NCBI GenBank assembly: GCA_009777515.1
Contig: WRLR01000004.1
Location: forward strand, 1 to 64,000
Reading direction: 5' to 3'
Source of the DNA: Oscillospiraceae bacterium
Lineage (GTDB): Bacteria; Bacillota; Clostridia; WRLR01
DNA: 64,000 nt
This document shows, one piece after another, positions 43,824-53,407 of this stretch (position 1 is its first letter; every line of letters starts with the position of its first letter). The translations under genes were made by a program, and so were the position numbers. The notes under the pieces were generated by a model that saw nothing but the letters and a program-made list of their open reading frames with translations, had not been told where the DNA came from and made no database searches.

Positions 43824-46800
43824 ATGCGGCGATATCATATATATGTTCCGGCTAAGAGGGCGGCAGCGGCGCTGTGCGCCCTGGCGATGTGTTTTGGGCG
43901 CCCGCCTGCGGGCGCTGCCGCGGCTGCAGCCGCTAACGTGGTTGCAACCGCAGGCGCTACCGTGGCTTCGGCTTCTAGCACTGCCGTGGTTGCAGCCGCA
44001 GGCGCTGCCGTGGTTGCAACCGCTACCACTGGTGCCCCGGGCAGGACGACGGAGCGCGCGCTGAACAACTATGTCGGCTCGCGCGACTACCTCGATGTCC
44101 TGTTCAACATCGATTTTCAGGACATCGGCGGGTCGTGGGCGCGCGACGCGATATACGAGAGCGGGGCGCTGGGCATCGTGAAGGGCTTCGGGGCGCCGCT
44201 GTACTATGGCTCGGTTGTCATGACCAAGGGTGAGGCGCTCGCGCTCGCGGTGCGGGCCGCCGGGCTGGAGGGCGAAGCGCAGGCGGCCGGCGAGGCGATT
44301 GAAGCGGCGGAACGCCTGGCGGGGAGGGCGGCGTCCGGCGCGGAAGCCGTCTGGATCAACGGCGCCCTGCGCGTCGCCGCAGACATGGGGCTTATATCCG
44401 CGCTGGAATATGAGGCGGCGACGGGCAGCGCCCAGGCGCAGGCCCTATCCCCGTTCCGGAGCGGAGCGGTTGCGCAGCGCCAGGAGTTCGCATACTGGCT
44501 GGCGCGCGCGCTGGACATACCACCCGTCAGGGGGCAGGAGTCGGTTTTCACGAACTATTCCGACTGGCAGAGCGTCGACAGCCTGTACGTCCCCTATGTG
44601 GAAGCGGTGCTGCGCGAGCGGATCATGAGCGGGGACGCACTGGGGCGGTTCATGCCGCGCGACGGGCTGACGCGAGAGCAAGCGGCGCAGGTCATTAAAA
44701 ACGCGTCGAAATTCGTGTTCGCGAAAAACGGCTTTGTCGAGTCGACAGGGACCATTGAGAGGATAGAGACGGACGTCGCCGCAGCGCCGGAGGGCGCGGG
44801 CGCGGAGCTCATGCGGGCCAATTATTACATCCGCAACCAGATAGGGCGGTTGGACGTCATAACGACGGAGATAGCGGTCGGCGACAGCGCCGGCGCCGCG
44901 TCCGCCGGGAGGCGGGAGACGGGGCTGGTCGTCAATGCCGGGGGGCTGCTCGAGGACGAGACCGTGCTCAAGACGGGCGACAGGGTGCGCTATATCTCGT
45001 CGCGGAACCGCTATCCGGGGCGCCGCGACGAGATACGGTACATGGAGATCCTGCCTGGAGCAGCGGGCGGCGCCGGGGGCGGCGCAGGCGTGGCCGCCAG
45101 GGCCTATGTACTCGCGCAGATTGACGGCATCGACCACGTGAACCGCAGGATCGCGTTCACGCAGATTTTCCCGCTGGAGTACCCGGACGCGAACAGCCTG
45201 TACCGCGCCGCCGAAGCGCCGCAGGAGCTGCTCCGGCTTTCGGCGGAATACATATACAGCGAAGTCGTCGCCGTCCGCTCGAACGGCGCCCATGTTGACA
45301 TTGGCGCGCTGCAGACGGGCATGGTCGTTATCATCGGCGTGGAGGATTTCCGCAGCCTGTTCTACATCGAGACCGTCATGTTGAGCTACCACCTGGGCGA
45401 GCCGGGCGTCGCGCGGGGGATCATCGAGGAGAACAACCCCGTGCTGGGCTATGTCTCCATGTATAGCGAGTCGGGCGACCGCACTGCCGTTCGCTCGCTC
45501 GGCAGGGAGGGCGAGCGGCCGGAGCTGATGATATACAACTACTCGGACGCGATGGCCGTAGACGTTATGAAAGATGGCGTGGCCGCCTCCCTAGACGCGC
45601 TCTCTGCGGGGGACTCCGCGTTCGTGCGTTTCGACGGGTCGGGCGAGCTTACGGCGATCAGCGCGGTCACCAACTACAAAGAACGCTACGGTACAGTCAT
45701 TTCCGTGCTGGCCGACTCCCTGGTCATCCGGTTCGACGAGGACGCATCCGGGTATACATCCGGGAGCGCGTCCGGCAATCCGCCCGGGAAGGCGTCAGGC
45801 GGCGCCTCCGAGGCGGCGTTCAGCCTGCCGCTGGGCGCTGACGTCATGTACTTCAAGGACTATCGGCTGGCGGGAAAGTCCGCACTCGTACCGGGCGCCT
45901 CCGTGCGCGTGTTGCTGCAGGACCTGGCAGGCGTCACGGTAGTGCGCGAGGTGACGATAATGCACGAGGGCGACCGGGGGCGCGTCGGCAATGTCTACAA
46001 AGCGGTGCTGTCGCGCTTTGACGAGATGTCGAAGAAGGCCGTCGTGTACAACGTGCAGAAGCTTGTAAAGGGTCGGTGGGAATGGGCGGACAGGAAGGGC
46101 TTCGACGCCGTCAACATCGACGCCGAAACGCGCATATATATGGGGAACACGCTTGTCACACCGGCGGGCGCCAACAAGCTGCTGCGCGACAACGAGGTGT
46201 ACATAGCCGTCATGAACGACTACGGCGGCGTGGAGGTAGCGGCGCAGATCAGCGTCAGGGGCGCGGACGACAAAGAGCAGTTATACGACGGCGCCATAAG
46301 GAGCATTAGGCGCTCCACGGGCGTTTTTAGCCTGGCGAACGGGCCTGGCGACATAGCGTTGGGAGACTTTTCCATCATCATTAAGGACGGCTTATTAATC
46401 AGCGGCGCGGCGGTGGAGCAGGACGACCTCGCCTATGTCGTCGCCAGCCGCGAGGACGCGACGGGGCGTATGAGGGCCGAAGTGGTCGAAATCGGCGGCA
46501 GGGCTGACAACACGCGCGTCCGCATATACAGAGGGCGGATATCCAATGTCGTCCTGCACAAAGAGTTCACATTGGAATCCTTTTCCGAGCTGGAGCTGGG
46601 CGGGACGGAGTGGAAGTACGCGAACACGCCAAAGACGTTCTCGCTGACATTCGACACGCTGTTCCTGACCTCCGGAGGGGCCACGCAGCTCAACATGTTC
46701 GACGGCAGGGGGCAGTACGACTATACGGACCCGCCGCGCACCGTCTACGTGCTCTCCGACGGCACGGACGCGCTGGCCATCAGCACTGCGCCGTACGGGA

Positions 46801-47099
46801 TCGAGAACATACGGGGGACGGTCGTCAGCGTCGATGGGGTCGAGCTGGACGAGGACGGCGCCGCGATGTCCGAGCCGGACGGCATGACTATCGGTTGGGT
46901 CTCGTACTACGACCGCGCCAAATTCTCATGGACGCAGAGGAAGGGCGACACGGCTGTAGTCATAGCGCCGAACACGCTGATCATCAAGAACAGCATGCCC
47001 GTCGCCCCGTCTGCCATACGGAAGTCCGACGCGGTGCGCGTGATAAAGTCCGACACCGCTGTCTCTGGCACAGGGTACATTATAATAATCGAGAACTGA
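43824..47099 (+). CDS. Large SLH-domain surface protein
   Basis: 1,091 residues. An N-terminal signal-like stretch is followed by an Ala/Val/Thr low-complexity tract (about 28-70) and then three SLH-like repeats (about 75-310; for example IMSGDALGRFMPRDGLTREQ followed by AAQVI), which anchor exported proteins to wall polysaccharide. The remaining 780 residues contain repeating beta-rich units and Gly/Ala linkers (AGGAGGGAGVAAR) with no domain I recognise. I start at the ATG at 43824 because GAGGG lies seven bases upstream; the ATG at 43818 is too close to it. It is followed 20 bases later by a second SLH gene. Confidence 0.8.
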   Translation: MRRYHIYVPAKRAAAALCALAMCFGRPPAGAAAAAAANVVATAGATVASASSTAVVAAAGAAVVATATTGAPGRTTERALNNYVGSRDYLDVLFNIDFQDIGGSWARDAIYESGALGIVKGFGAPLYYGSVVMTKGEALALAVRAAGLEGEAQAAGEAIEAAERLAGRAASGAEAVWINGALRVAADMGLISALEYEAATGSAQAQALSPFRSGAVAQRQEFAYWLARALDIPPVRGQESVFTNYSDWQSVDSLYVPYVEAVLRERIMSGDALGRFMPRDGLTREQAAQVIKNASKFVFAKNGFVESTGTIERIETDVAAAPEGAGAELMRANYYIRNQIGRLDVITTEIAVGDSAGAASAGRRETGLVVNAGGLLEDETVLKTGDRVRYISSRNRYPGRRDEIRYMEILPGAAGGAGGGAGVAARAYVLAQIDGIDHVNRRIAFTQIFPLEYPDANSLYRAAEAPQELLRLSAEYIYSEVVAVRSNGAHVDIGALQTGMVVIIGVEDFRSLFYIETVMLSYHLGEPGVARGIIEENNPVLGYVSMYSESGDRTAVRSLGREGERPELMIYNYSDAMAVDVMKDGVAASLDALSAGDSAFVRFDGSGELTAISAVTNYKERYGTVISVLADSLVIRFDEDASGYTSGSASGNPPGKASGGASEAAFSLPLGADVMYFKDYRLAGKSALVPGASVRVLLQDLAGVTVVREVTIMHEGDRGRVGNVYKAVLSRFDEMSKKAVVYNVQKLVKGRWEWADRKGFDAVNIDAETRIYMGNTLVTPAGANKLLRDNEVYIAVMNDYGGVEVAAQISVRGADDKEQLYDGAIRSIRRSTGVFSLANGPGDIALGDFSIIIKDGLLISGAAVEQDDLAYVVASREDATGRMRAEVVEIGGRADNTRVRIYRGRISNVVLHKEFTLESFSELELGGTEWKYANTPKTFSLTFDTLFLTSGGATQLNMFDGRGQYDYTDPPRTVYVLSDGTDALAISTAPYGIENIRGTVVSVDGVELDEDGAAMSEPDGMTIGWVSYYDRAKFSWTQRKGDTAVVIAPNTLIIKNSMPVAPSAIRKSDAVRVIKSDTAVSGTGYIIIIEN

Positions 47100-47119
47100 T
47101 TTAACGGGAGGTTCGTGGC

Positions 47120-48751
47120 ATGAAATACAGGCATAAAAAACGGGTCGCGCCGGCGCCGGGGGCATCGTCGGTGTCGGCGGCGTCGGCATCGGCGGCATCG
47201 TTGGTTATGGCTCTTTGCTTCTTGCTGTGCTGTATTTTCCCTGCGCCGGGCGCTGTGGTATATGCGCGCGACGGCGTCGGCGGGTTCGACGGCTCGGGCG
47301 TCTCGTCCGGGGAAGCCCCGGGGCGGACGGTCCACGATTTTCAGGAATACGTGTTCGTGACCGGGTCGCCCGTGCTGCTCAAAGGGACGCTGGTAATCTC
47401 AAAGAGCGAGAGCAACGGGAGGACGACGTCCGCGTACTCGTACAAACTGAGTAGCGACGCCCGGGCCATACAGCTCACGCGCGACATCCAATACGAGACG
47501 ACCAGCGAGGCCAAGGGGAACGGGCAGACCGTGACGCAGACCGTACTCACCCGCGAGCCGTCCGAAAAGATCGTCACGGCCAACCAGACATACACGCTAC
47601 GGCGCATGGACTTCGCCAGGACCAGCCTGATAGACGAGAGGCCGGCGGTCCACTATTATTCGGGCAACACATGGTACCGCAAGCACTACGAGGTCGGCGG
47701 CGGCGCTGTGACGTCGTCCAGCGGGGACTACCTGACCGTCGAGGCGACGGGGCAGTTCTACGGTTTCGACCAGGCGTGGGGCAGCGCCGACATTGAGGAT
47801 ATGGACTATGTGATCGATTACACCCAGAGCGTTATGACGACGGGCGACAGCGGGGTGCGGGAGCTGTGGTCCGGCTCCGCGAACGTGCGCCGATCCCAGT
47901 CGATCATCACGGATCTGCGCTATGTGGAGAACGAACCGCAGGCTATCAGCTTCCGGGGCGGCTTTTTGGAGACGCGCCGCAACGACAATGTGCTGGAGTT
48001 CTCCGCGCGCCTGCCGGAGTTCGACGCGGCGGGCGTCGCCACGGACAGGCTGCAGCGGTACACGGACAGCACGCAGATAAGCATGTTCCCCTCCGTCAAG
48101 CGGCTGGTATCGCCGGATTTGAGGCAAATAAACGGCCACTGGGCGGAGGAGGCAATCTCCAAGCTGTTCGGCCTCGAAATTCTGTCGTCCAGGCCTTCGG
48201 AATATGTTCCCGATCAATACATCACGCGCGCTGGCTTCGCAGCCGCGCTGGTCGCAGCGGCCAAGCCCGTGCCGGAAGACCCGAGCATCAGGCAGCGCAG
48301 GACGACAGGAGGCACGCGGCAGGGGCGCGCCCAGGCCCCGGCGCCGAGCTTTACCGACGTGCCGGCCGACCATGTGTACTATGCGCAAATCGAAGAAGCG
48401 TTCGCCAGGGGGCTGATGGGGCCCATAGACAAACTGGAGTTCCGCCCGAACCAAAGGGTGCGCGTCGCTGACGCCGCCGTCACGCTGATACGGGCGCTGG
48501 GGCTGGAGGCCGTCGCCAGCGCGCACGGCGCAATTACCGAGTACGCGGACGACGTCGGGATACCGGCGTACGCGAGGGATGCCCTGTATGTAGCGCAGAA
48601 GATAGGGCTCCTGCGCGGCGACGAAAGGGGCAACATCAACCCGCTGAGGGAGCTGACCGAAGCCGAGGCCGCTGTGATACTGGACAGGCTTGTGTCCTAC
48701 ATGATGGCGGATCTGAAAGCCGACTACCGCGAACGCATCATGGACTATTAA
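47120..48751 (+). CDS. SLH-domain surface protein, second of pair
   Basis: 543 residues. Export signal about 1-50 (basic start, Ala/Ser-rich low-complexity part, hydrophobic MALCFLLCCIFPAPGAVVYA), an unrecognised beta-rich middle (about 70-330), then three C-terminal SLH repeats (about 335-530; INGHWAEEAISKLFGLEIL, FTDVPADHVYYAQIEEAFAR, GLLRGDERGNINPLREL). Anchors on opposite ends in the two neighbouring SLH proteins suggest they sit next to each other at the cell surface. Start has GGGAGG. The last residues are charged (DLKADYRERIMDY). Confidence 0.85.
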   Translation: MKYRHKKRVAPAPGASSVSAASASAASLVMALCFLLCCIFPAPGAVVYARDGVGGFDGSGVSSGEAPGRTVHDFQEYVFVTGSPVLLKGTLVISKSESNGRTTSAYSYKLSSDARAIQLTRDIQYETTSEAKGNGQTVTQTVLTREPSEKIVTANQTYTLRRMDFARTSLIDERPAVHYYSGNTWYRKHYEVGGGAVTSSSGDYLTVEATGQFYGFDQAWGSADIEDMDYVIDYTQSVMTTGDSGVRELWSGSANVRRSQSIITDLRYVENEPQAISFRGGFLETRRNDNVLEFSARLPEFDAAGVATDRLQRYTDSTQISMFPSVKRLVSPDLRQINGHWAEEAISKLFGLEILSSRPSEYVPDQYITRAGFAAALVAAAKPVPEDPSIRQRRTTGGTRQGRAQAPAPSFTDVPADHVYYAQIEEAFARGLMGPIDKLEFRPNQRVRVADAAVTLIRALGLEAVASAHGAITEYADDVGIPAYARDALYVAQKIGLLRGDERGNINPLRELTEAEAAVILDRLVSYMMADLKADYRERIMDY

Positions 48752-48799
48752 TATTTAAATGGATTATTAATATCTATAATGAAGTCGGTGCGTAGGTGT

Positions 48800-49546
48800 T
48801 TATACATGTTCCGTCATGTTGCGGCGGTAGCGCAGAGGCATGTGGTTGCGCTGCAGTTTATAGTTGAGGCGGGCCTCGATAGCGATTGTTTTGTAGAACG
48901 TCTTCCAGAGCTCTCGAATTTGCTCCTCGTCCGCCGCCAGGTCGGGCATCTTTAACCCGTGTGCGTCCGCCACGTGCCACTCCTTCGTGTCGTAGATGCC
49001 GGCGATGTGCCGCCCGGAATCGTAGATCACAAACGGGATGTCCATGAGCCTGTCCGCGAAGTGCTGCATCAGTAGCGGTATCTGGTTGTGCTCCGGCGTT
49101 ATTTGCGCGAACTGCACATTGTTTTCCATGACGGAGAAGCGTATGAAACCGGCCAGCTTGCCCGTCTCCCTGCCGACGTTGCGGCAAATCGCGAATATGT
49201 CGAACACCGCAGGGTCGGTGAGCCGTTCCGTGACGCCCCTGCCCTCGGCGAACGCCAGTTTTAAAAAGCGCATAATCTTAGTGTAGCGCTCCGGGTCGCA
49301 CGAAAGGTACGCAGTCCAGATGTTCCTATAAATGGTGGCGCCCAGCTTGTCTACGATGCCGTCCAGCACGCGCCCGGCCTTGGCGGAGTCTGTTGTGATC
49401 ACGCGCGGGGACTCGCACAGGGACTGCTGATAACCGCCTCCGTCGTATATGCCCGTAGGGAACAGCCTGTCCGCATACGCTTCAAAAACAGACGTGAGCA
49501 GTCCCTCGAAGCTGCCGTCTATTATATGTATTACACTCTCGTCCAT
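48800..49546 (-). CDS. TIGR03915-type DNA metabolism protein (DUF4130)
   Basis: 248 residues: IDGSFEGLLTSVFEAY at the N-terminus, IRFSVMENNVQFAQITPEHN and the end block WKTFYKTIAIEARLNYKLQR, then NHMPLRYRRNMTEH. These match the family annotated as a probable DNA-metabolism protein that occurs next to the radical SAM protein found just upstream here, sometimes fused to a uracil-DNA-glycosylase-like domain. Biochemical activity is unknown. It follows the radical SAM gene by 20 bases on the same strand, so they form an operon. Confidence 0.85.
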   Translation of the reverse strand: MDESVIHIIDGSFEGLLTSVFEAYADRLFPTGIYDGGGYQQSLCESPRVITTDSAKAGRVLDGIVDKLGATIYRNIWTAYLSCDPERYTKIMRFLKLAFAEGRGVTERLTDPAVFDIFAICRNVGRETGKLAGFIRFSVMENNVQFAQITPEHNQIPLLMQHFADRLMDIPFVIYDSGRHIAGIYDTKEWHVADAHGLKMPDLAADEEQIRELWKTFYKTIAIEARLNYKLQRNHMPLRYRRNMTEHV

Positions 49547-49566
49547 ATTTTCACAATATCACATTA

Positions 49567-51021
49567 TTACATCTGCCCCGTCAGCGACATTTGTATGTCT
49601 TCTTGGGCAGGCGCCTGCGTCTGTGCCGATACTTGAGTAGCGTCCGAAGCTATGTCGTGCGCTGTTTCTATAAACCTGCTCGGCGCCCGTTCACTTGCCT
49701 TGTCATCCAGCGCCAGCAGTTCTGGGAACTGCGCCCCGCCGCCGATGGCCGCCGCGTCGTTGTCAAGGTATGACAACTGGTACGGCGCGCCCGCCTCGCT
49801 GGCTTTTAGTGCCTCGCGGCGCGAGCCTGAGACAAGGTTCGAATAAATGGATTTTTCGTTGAGGGCGAGCCCGTACATGGACTTTCCCGAACAGGTAATG
49901 AAGTAAACGGCGCGCTTTAGCACGACCCCCAGCTTTTTTAGGTCTTCGAATGTTAGGTTTGCGCTGCGCCGGGCGGCGACTATCCGCTTTGCGGATATCA
50001 TTCCGATGCCGGGCACCCGCAGCAGTTCCTCATAATCCGCTCTGTTCACCTCTACTGGGAAGCTGCCCAAGTGGTTGATCGCCCAGTTGCATTTTGGGTC
50101 CACGGCGAGCGACAGGTTCTGCCCCTCGGCGTCTAGTATCTCCGATGCCTTGAAGCCGTAGAAACGCAGCAGCCAGTCGGACTGGTACAGCCTGTGCTCG
50201 CGCAGCAGCGGAGGGGGCTGCCCCACTGGGAGCAGCTCGTGGCTGCCCATTGGGACATACGCGGAGTAAAACACGCGCTTTAAGCGGAACTTGTCGTACA
50301 GGCTCTCCGCCAGGCGGATTATCTGATAGTCGGAGTCGGGCGACGCCCCGATGATCATTTGCGTGCTGTGGCCCGCAGGGGCGAAGCGCGGGGCATTGCG
50401 AAACAGTGCGAGCTCGTTGCGTGCCTGAGCCATGCGTTCCTTTATGAAACCCATGGGGCGTATGACCGACTCGCGGTCTTTGTCGGGCGCGAGTAGCTTC
50501 AGGCTCCGCTCCGTAGGCAGTTCTATGTTGACGCTGATGCGGTCGGCGAGCATACCGAGCCTGGTTATGAGCGCCTCGGACGCGCCGGGGATGGCCTTGG
50601 CGTGGACATAGCCGTTAAAGCGGTGCTCCGCCCGCAGTATGGCCAGCGAGCGTATCATACGCTCCATGGTGTAGTCGGGGTCCTTCAATACGCCGGAGCT
50701 CAAGAACAGGCCCTCTATATAGTTCCTGCGGTAGAACGCGATGGTGAGCGCGGCCAGCTCTTCCGGGTCCAGGGTGGCGCGCGGGACGTCATTTGATATG
50801 CGGTTGGCGCAGTATTTACAATCGTACACGCATTGGTTGGTCATGAGGATTTTCAGTAGGCTGATGCAGCGGCCGTCGGCAGAGAAGCTGTGGCATATGC
50901 CCCCAGCCACCGCGTTACCGAGCGACCCCTTCGCGCCGGCCCTGTCGACGCCGCTGGACGTGCAGGCGACGTCATATTTTGCCGCGCCTGTCAGCACGCT
51001 GAGCTTGCCGAAAATGTCCAT
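49567..51021 (-). CDS. Radical SAM protein, putative DNA modification/repair (TIGR03916)
   Basis: 484 residues. Radical SAM cluster motif CVYDCKYC (C64, C68, C71) within a SAM barrel (about 55-300), followed by a helix-hairpin-helix DNA-binding motif LLRVPGIGMISAKRIVAARR (about 345-365), as in the rSAM family linked to uracil-DNA-glycosylase-like proteins. The last 70 residues are a poorly conserved Ala/Gln/Ser-rich tail. Start ATG at 51021 has GGAGGG; a TTG one codon earlier is less likely. It is paired with TIGR03915. The DNA lesion or modification handled is not known. Confidence 0.9.
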   Translation of the reverse strand: MDIFGKLSVLTGAAKYDVACTSSGVDRAGAKGSLGNAVAGGICHSFSADGRCISLLKILMTNQCVYDCKYCANRISNDVPRATLDPEELAALTIAFYRRNYIEGLFLSSGVLKDPDYTMERMIRSLAILRAEHRFNGYVHAKAIPGASEALITRLGMLADRISVNIELPTERSLKLLAPDKDRESVIRPMGFIKERMAQARNELALFRNAPRFAPAGHSTQMIIGASPDSDYQIIRLAESLYDKFRLKRVFYSAYVPMGSHELLPVGQPPPLLREHRLYQSDWLLRFYGFKASEILDAEGQNLSLAVDPKCNWAINHLGSFPVEVNRADYEELLRVPGIGMISAKRIVAARRSANLTFEDLKKLGVVLKRAVYFITCSGKSMYGLALNEKSIYSNLVSGSRREALKASEAGAPYQLSYLDNDAAAIGGGAQFPELLALDDKASERAPSRFIETAHDIASDATQVSAQTQAPAQEDIQMSLTGQM

Positions 51022-51112
51022 CAACGCCCTCCAACACCATAGACTACCTGATTAATGTAAACATAACCCGCAGGGTATATAATAATCGCCCGCAACGGCA
51101 CGAATGCCACGC

Positions 51113-51135
51113 GTGCGAACACTGTTCGCCCCTAC
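51113..51135. repeat. Dispersed palindrome GTGCGAACACTGTTCGCCCCTAC
   Basis: The core CGAACACTGTTCGCCCCTAC is identical to part of the element at 36344-36367. It lies in the 400-base gap 51022-51422, which contains no gene but at least two elements of this family. Confidence 0.6.
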
Positions 51136-51258
51136 GAGCGAATGTTATCATATTTGCAAACATATGTCAAACATATGTTCTATATATTTACGTATATTCT
51201 ATGTATATTTTTAAGCATGGTTACTGGTCACACCATGTTTATATTGACATGGATAATT

Positions 51259-51353
51259 GTAGGGACGACCGCCCTCGGTCGTCCGATTATGCGGCTAGCA
51301 TTTTTTACACGGACGACCGAGGGAACGCCTCCTACGGAGGCGGTCGTCCCTAC
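51259..51353. mobile_element. MITE-like foldback element, 95 bp
   Basis: The ends GTAGGGACGACCGCC (51259-51273) and GGCGGTCGTCCCTAC (51339-51353) are perfect 15-base inverted repeats; a second inner pair (CTCGGTCGTCCG / CGGACGACCGAG) is nested inside. No coding capacity and no transposase nearby. No clear target duplication: the left flank is AATT and the right is GAAA. It looks like a composite of the GTAGGG family found at five other sites in this window. Confidence 0.55.
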
Positions 51354-51422
51354 GAAAATCGTCATCGATAGACACCCCTCTGACCAGTAACTTTGCATGT
51401 TATGGAGTGCTACGGGAATGCG

Positions 51423-52304
51423 TCATTGGGGGAGCGCGTCGGAGAGCGAGCGGAGGATGGCTTTGCGGTTTAGCTTGCGGCCTATGATGTTGAGCATGGG
51501 TTCGCCGCCGCCGCGCGACAGCTCGACGGCGCTGTTTGTGGCGTTTGCCATCACGCCCCCGATGGTGCCTTTGACGCGCAGGACTTCGCCGAACTCAGGC
51601 GCGAACAGGCGCCGGACGGCTTGCTCCACCGAGTCATGCGAAAACTGCCCGCCAATCTGCACCGAGCAGCTCTGGTAAATGCGCGCGTGGTCGATCTCCG
51701 CCTTGACATAGCCCGCCCCGCCGGCGGACGCAGCGGCTATAATTTTTTCGATATCGCCGTCTGACAGCCCGCCTTCATACAGCCCGTCGTCAGTCAGCCC
51801 GCCGTCGATAAAGACGGGCGCGCCCGAGCCGAATGTTTCGCACGTCGCGCCCCGGTTTAAAAGTATCGCCCCCGTCCCGCGCACCTGCGCTTCGTACAAT
51901 GCGCGCTCCTCGGCGTCGTGCCGCTGCGCGGAGCCGTCCACCACGGTCACGACGCCGCCGACCACGCAGCACCGTTTTATAGCGGGAGCGGACATGGCCT
52001 CAAAAAAATCGCCGAGGGTAAATACCCCCGATGGCTCCACGATAATGCGCTCGAACGCGCCCGACAGCTCCTCCAATGCGCGGATAAAATCCAGTTTAAG
52101 CCCGCAGCAGATACACCCGCCAGTCAGCTCGGAGACGGGCGCGCCGGTATCGCGCAGCATGGCCGTGTCGACGCCTTCGCGCCCGAACTCGTTTTCGATC
52201 ACAACCGGGTCAATGCCCCTTCGCTTTAGGTACCCTATATATTCTTTAATGAATGTCGTCTTGCCCGCGCCGAGCAGCCCGGTCACCAAATCGACGGATG
52301 TCAT
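51423..52304 (-). CDS. CobW/P47K-family GTPase
   Basis: 293 residues. P-loop GLLGAGKTTF at the start and the metal-binding GGCICC (63-68), the mark of the COG0523/CobW metallochaperone GTPases. The middle (about 135-165) has the G-box DGG-like switch region; a short Gly/Leu/Asp repeat (DGGLTDDGLYEGGLSDGD, about 171-188) is inserted in the C-terminal half. Relatives insert or handle Zn, Co or Fe in the cytoplasm. The start ATG overlaps the upstream URO-D gene stop by four bases. Next to a corrinoid-methyltransferase-like gene, a role in cobalt or zinc delivery to that enzyme is a fair guess. Confidence 0.88.
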   Translation of the reverse strand: MTSVDLVTGLLGAGKTTFIKEYIGYLKRRGIDPVVIENEFGREGVDTAMLRDTGAPVSELTGGCICCGLKLDFIRALEELSGAFERIIVEPSGVFTLGDFFEAMSAPAIKRCCVVGGVVTVVDGSAQRHDAEERALYEAQVRGTGAILLNRGATCETFGSGAPVFIDGGLTDDGLYEGGLSDGDIEKIIAAASAGGAGYVKAEIDHARIYQSCSVQIGGQFSHDSVEQAVRRLFAPEFGEVLRVKGTIGGVMANATNSAVELSRGGGEPMLNIIGRKLNRKAILRSLSDALPQ

Positions 52305-53362
52305 GGCGCTTTATTGTAACGCCCGTAGGTTTTCGCTATGTCAATCATGCGGCGGGCGCGGTCGAACGGCGCGTTGGCCGGGTACTCGCAGCCGGTGGCA
52401 AGCATGTAGCCGCCGCCCTTGCCCATGATGTCAATCTGCTCTTTGCAATACGCGTCCCACTCCTCGTCGGTCGCCGTGACGGTCATAACCGGCGGCACGC
52501 ACCCGATCAGCGTTATCTTGCCACCGTATTTTGCTTTGCACTCCGCCAGGTCCGCGCAGTCGTCCGGGGGGTACAGGAACGAGATGGCTATCGGGTTCAT
52601 CGACTCTATCTGCGCGTCAAAGTAGATTTTCTGGCCGCAGTTGTGGATCATGACGGCCACTTTGCGCTCGTGGCATATATCGGCCAGCTCCTTGACGAGG
52701 CCGCCCTCCATCTCCGTCCACATGGCCTTGGACATGATGGAGCCCGACGAGTACAGCGTATCGAACATGACGGCGTGGACGCCGGTGTCGATGAGCGCGT
52801 TCACATAGTCTTTTAATGTATCGTTGATCGCCGCCGCCGCCCTCTTTACGGCGTCGCGGTCGTCGTACAGGTCCATGTACATCTCCTGCTGGTGACGCAG
52901 CATGGACAGCACGCCCAGCGGCCCGAAGACGAACGCCACAATGGGCTTGTCCTGGCCCACCTGCTCGACGAGGTTTTTGCACACTTCGATGTGGAACATC
53001 ATGCGCTTTGACGTGCGGTAGTCGACTTTTTCAATCTTCGCGTAGTCTTCGATCTCTTTAATTACGCAGTTGTTGTAGTTGGGGTGGGCCGCCTCGTTTT
53101 CGGGATATAGGATCTCCTGCCCCCAGGCGTCGCACTCGATGGACAGGTCCACCAGCGTGACCAGGCAGTCAATGTCGAACTCGCGGGCGGCTTTGACAAA
53201 GGCGTCCGTGCAGACCCCGGCGTCGGTCGCCCATGTCTTGTAATCCGCCCCGACCAGGTTGCGCGTCACCCCGCTGAGTATCGGGTATACCGGGACATGG
53301 TCCGGCTCGCTGTGTGACAGCGTGGCCATTACCCTTTCTATGGAACCCATTGCTTCGCTCAT
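52301..53362 (-). CDS. URO-D family methyltransferase (MtaA/CmuA-like)
   Basis: 353 residues. A uroporphyrinogen-decarboxylase-fold protein; HNCGQKIYFDAQIESMNPIA and the C-terminal YMLATGCEYPANAPFDRAR with His and Cys in the positions used for zinc suggest the methylcorrinoid:thiol methyltransferase branch rather than HemE, which would need conserved Arg/Asp in its N-terminus (here HSEPDHVPVYPILSG). Start ATG at 53362 follows GGGGTGA. First gene of a pair with CobW, four-base overlap. Substrate and corrinoid partner are not in the window. Confidence 0.85.
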   Translation of the reverse strand: MSEAMGSIERVMATLSHSEPDHVPVYPILSGVTRNLVGADYKTWATDAGVCTDAFVKAAREFDIDCLVTLVDLSIECDAWGQEILYPENEAAHPNYNNCVIKEIEDYAKIEKVDYRTSKRMMFHIEVCKNLVEQVGQDKPIVAFVFGPLGVLSMLRHQQEMYMDLYDDRDAVKRAAAAINDTLKDYVNALIDTGVHAVMFDTLYSSGSIMSKAMWTEMEGGLVKELADICHERKVAVMIHNCGQKIYFDAQIESMNPIAISFLYPPDDCADLAECKAKYGGKITLIGCVPPVMTVTATDEEWDAYCKEQIDIMGKGGGYMLATGCEYPANAPFDRARRMIDIAKTYGRYNKAP

Positions 53363-53407
53363 TGAATCACCCCTGTTTTTGCATAATTTTGTATTATATT
53401 ATGATCT

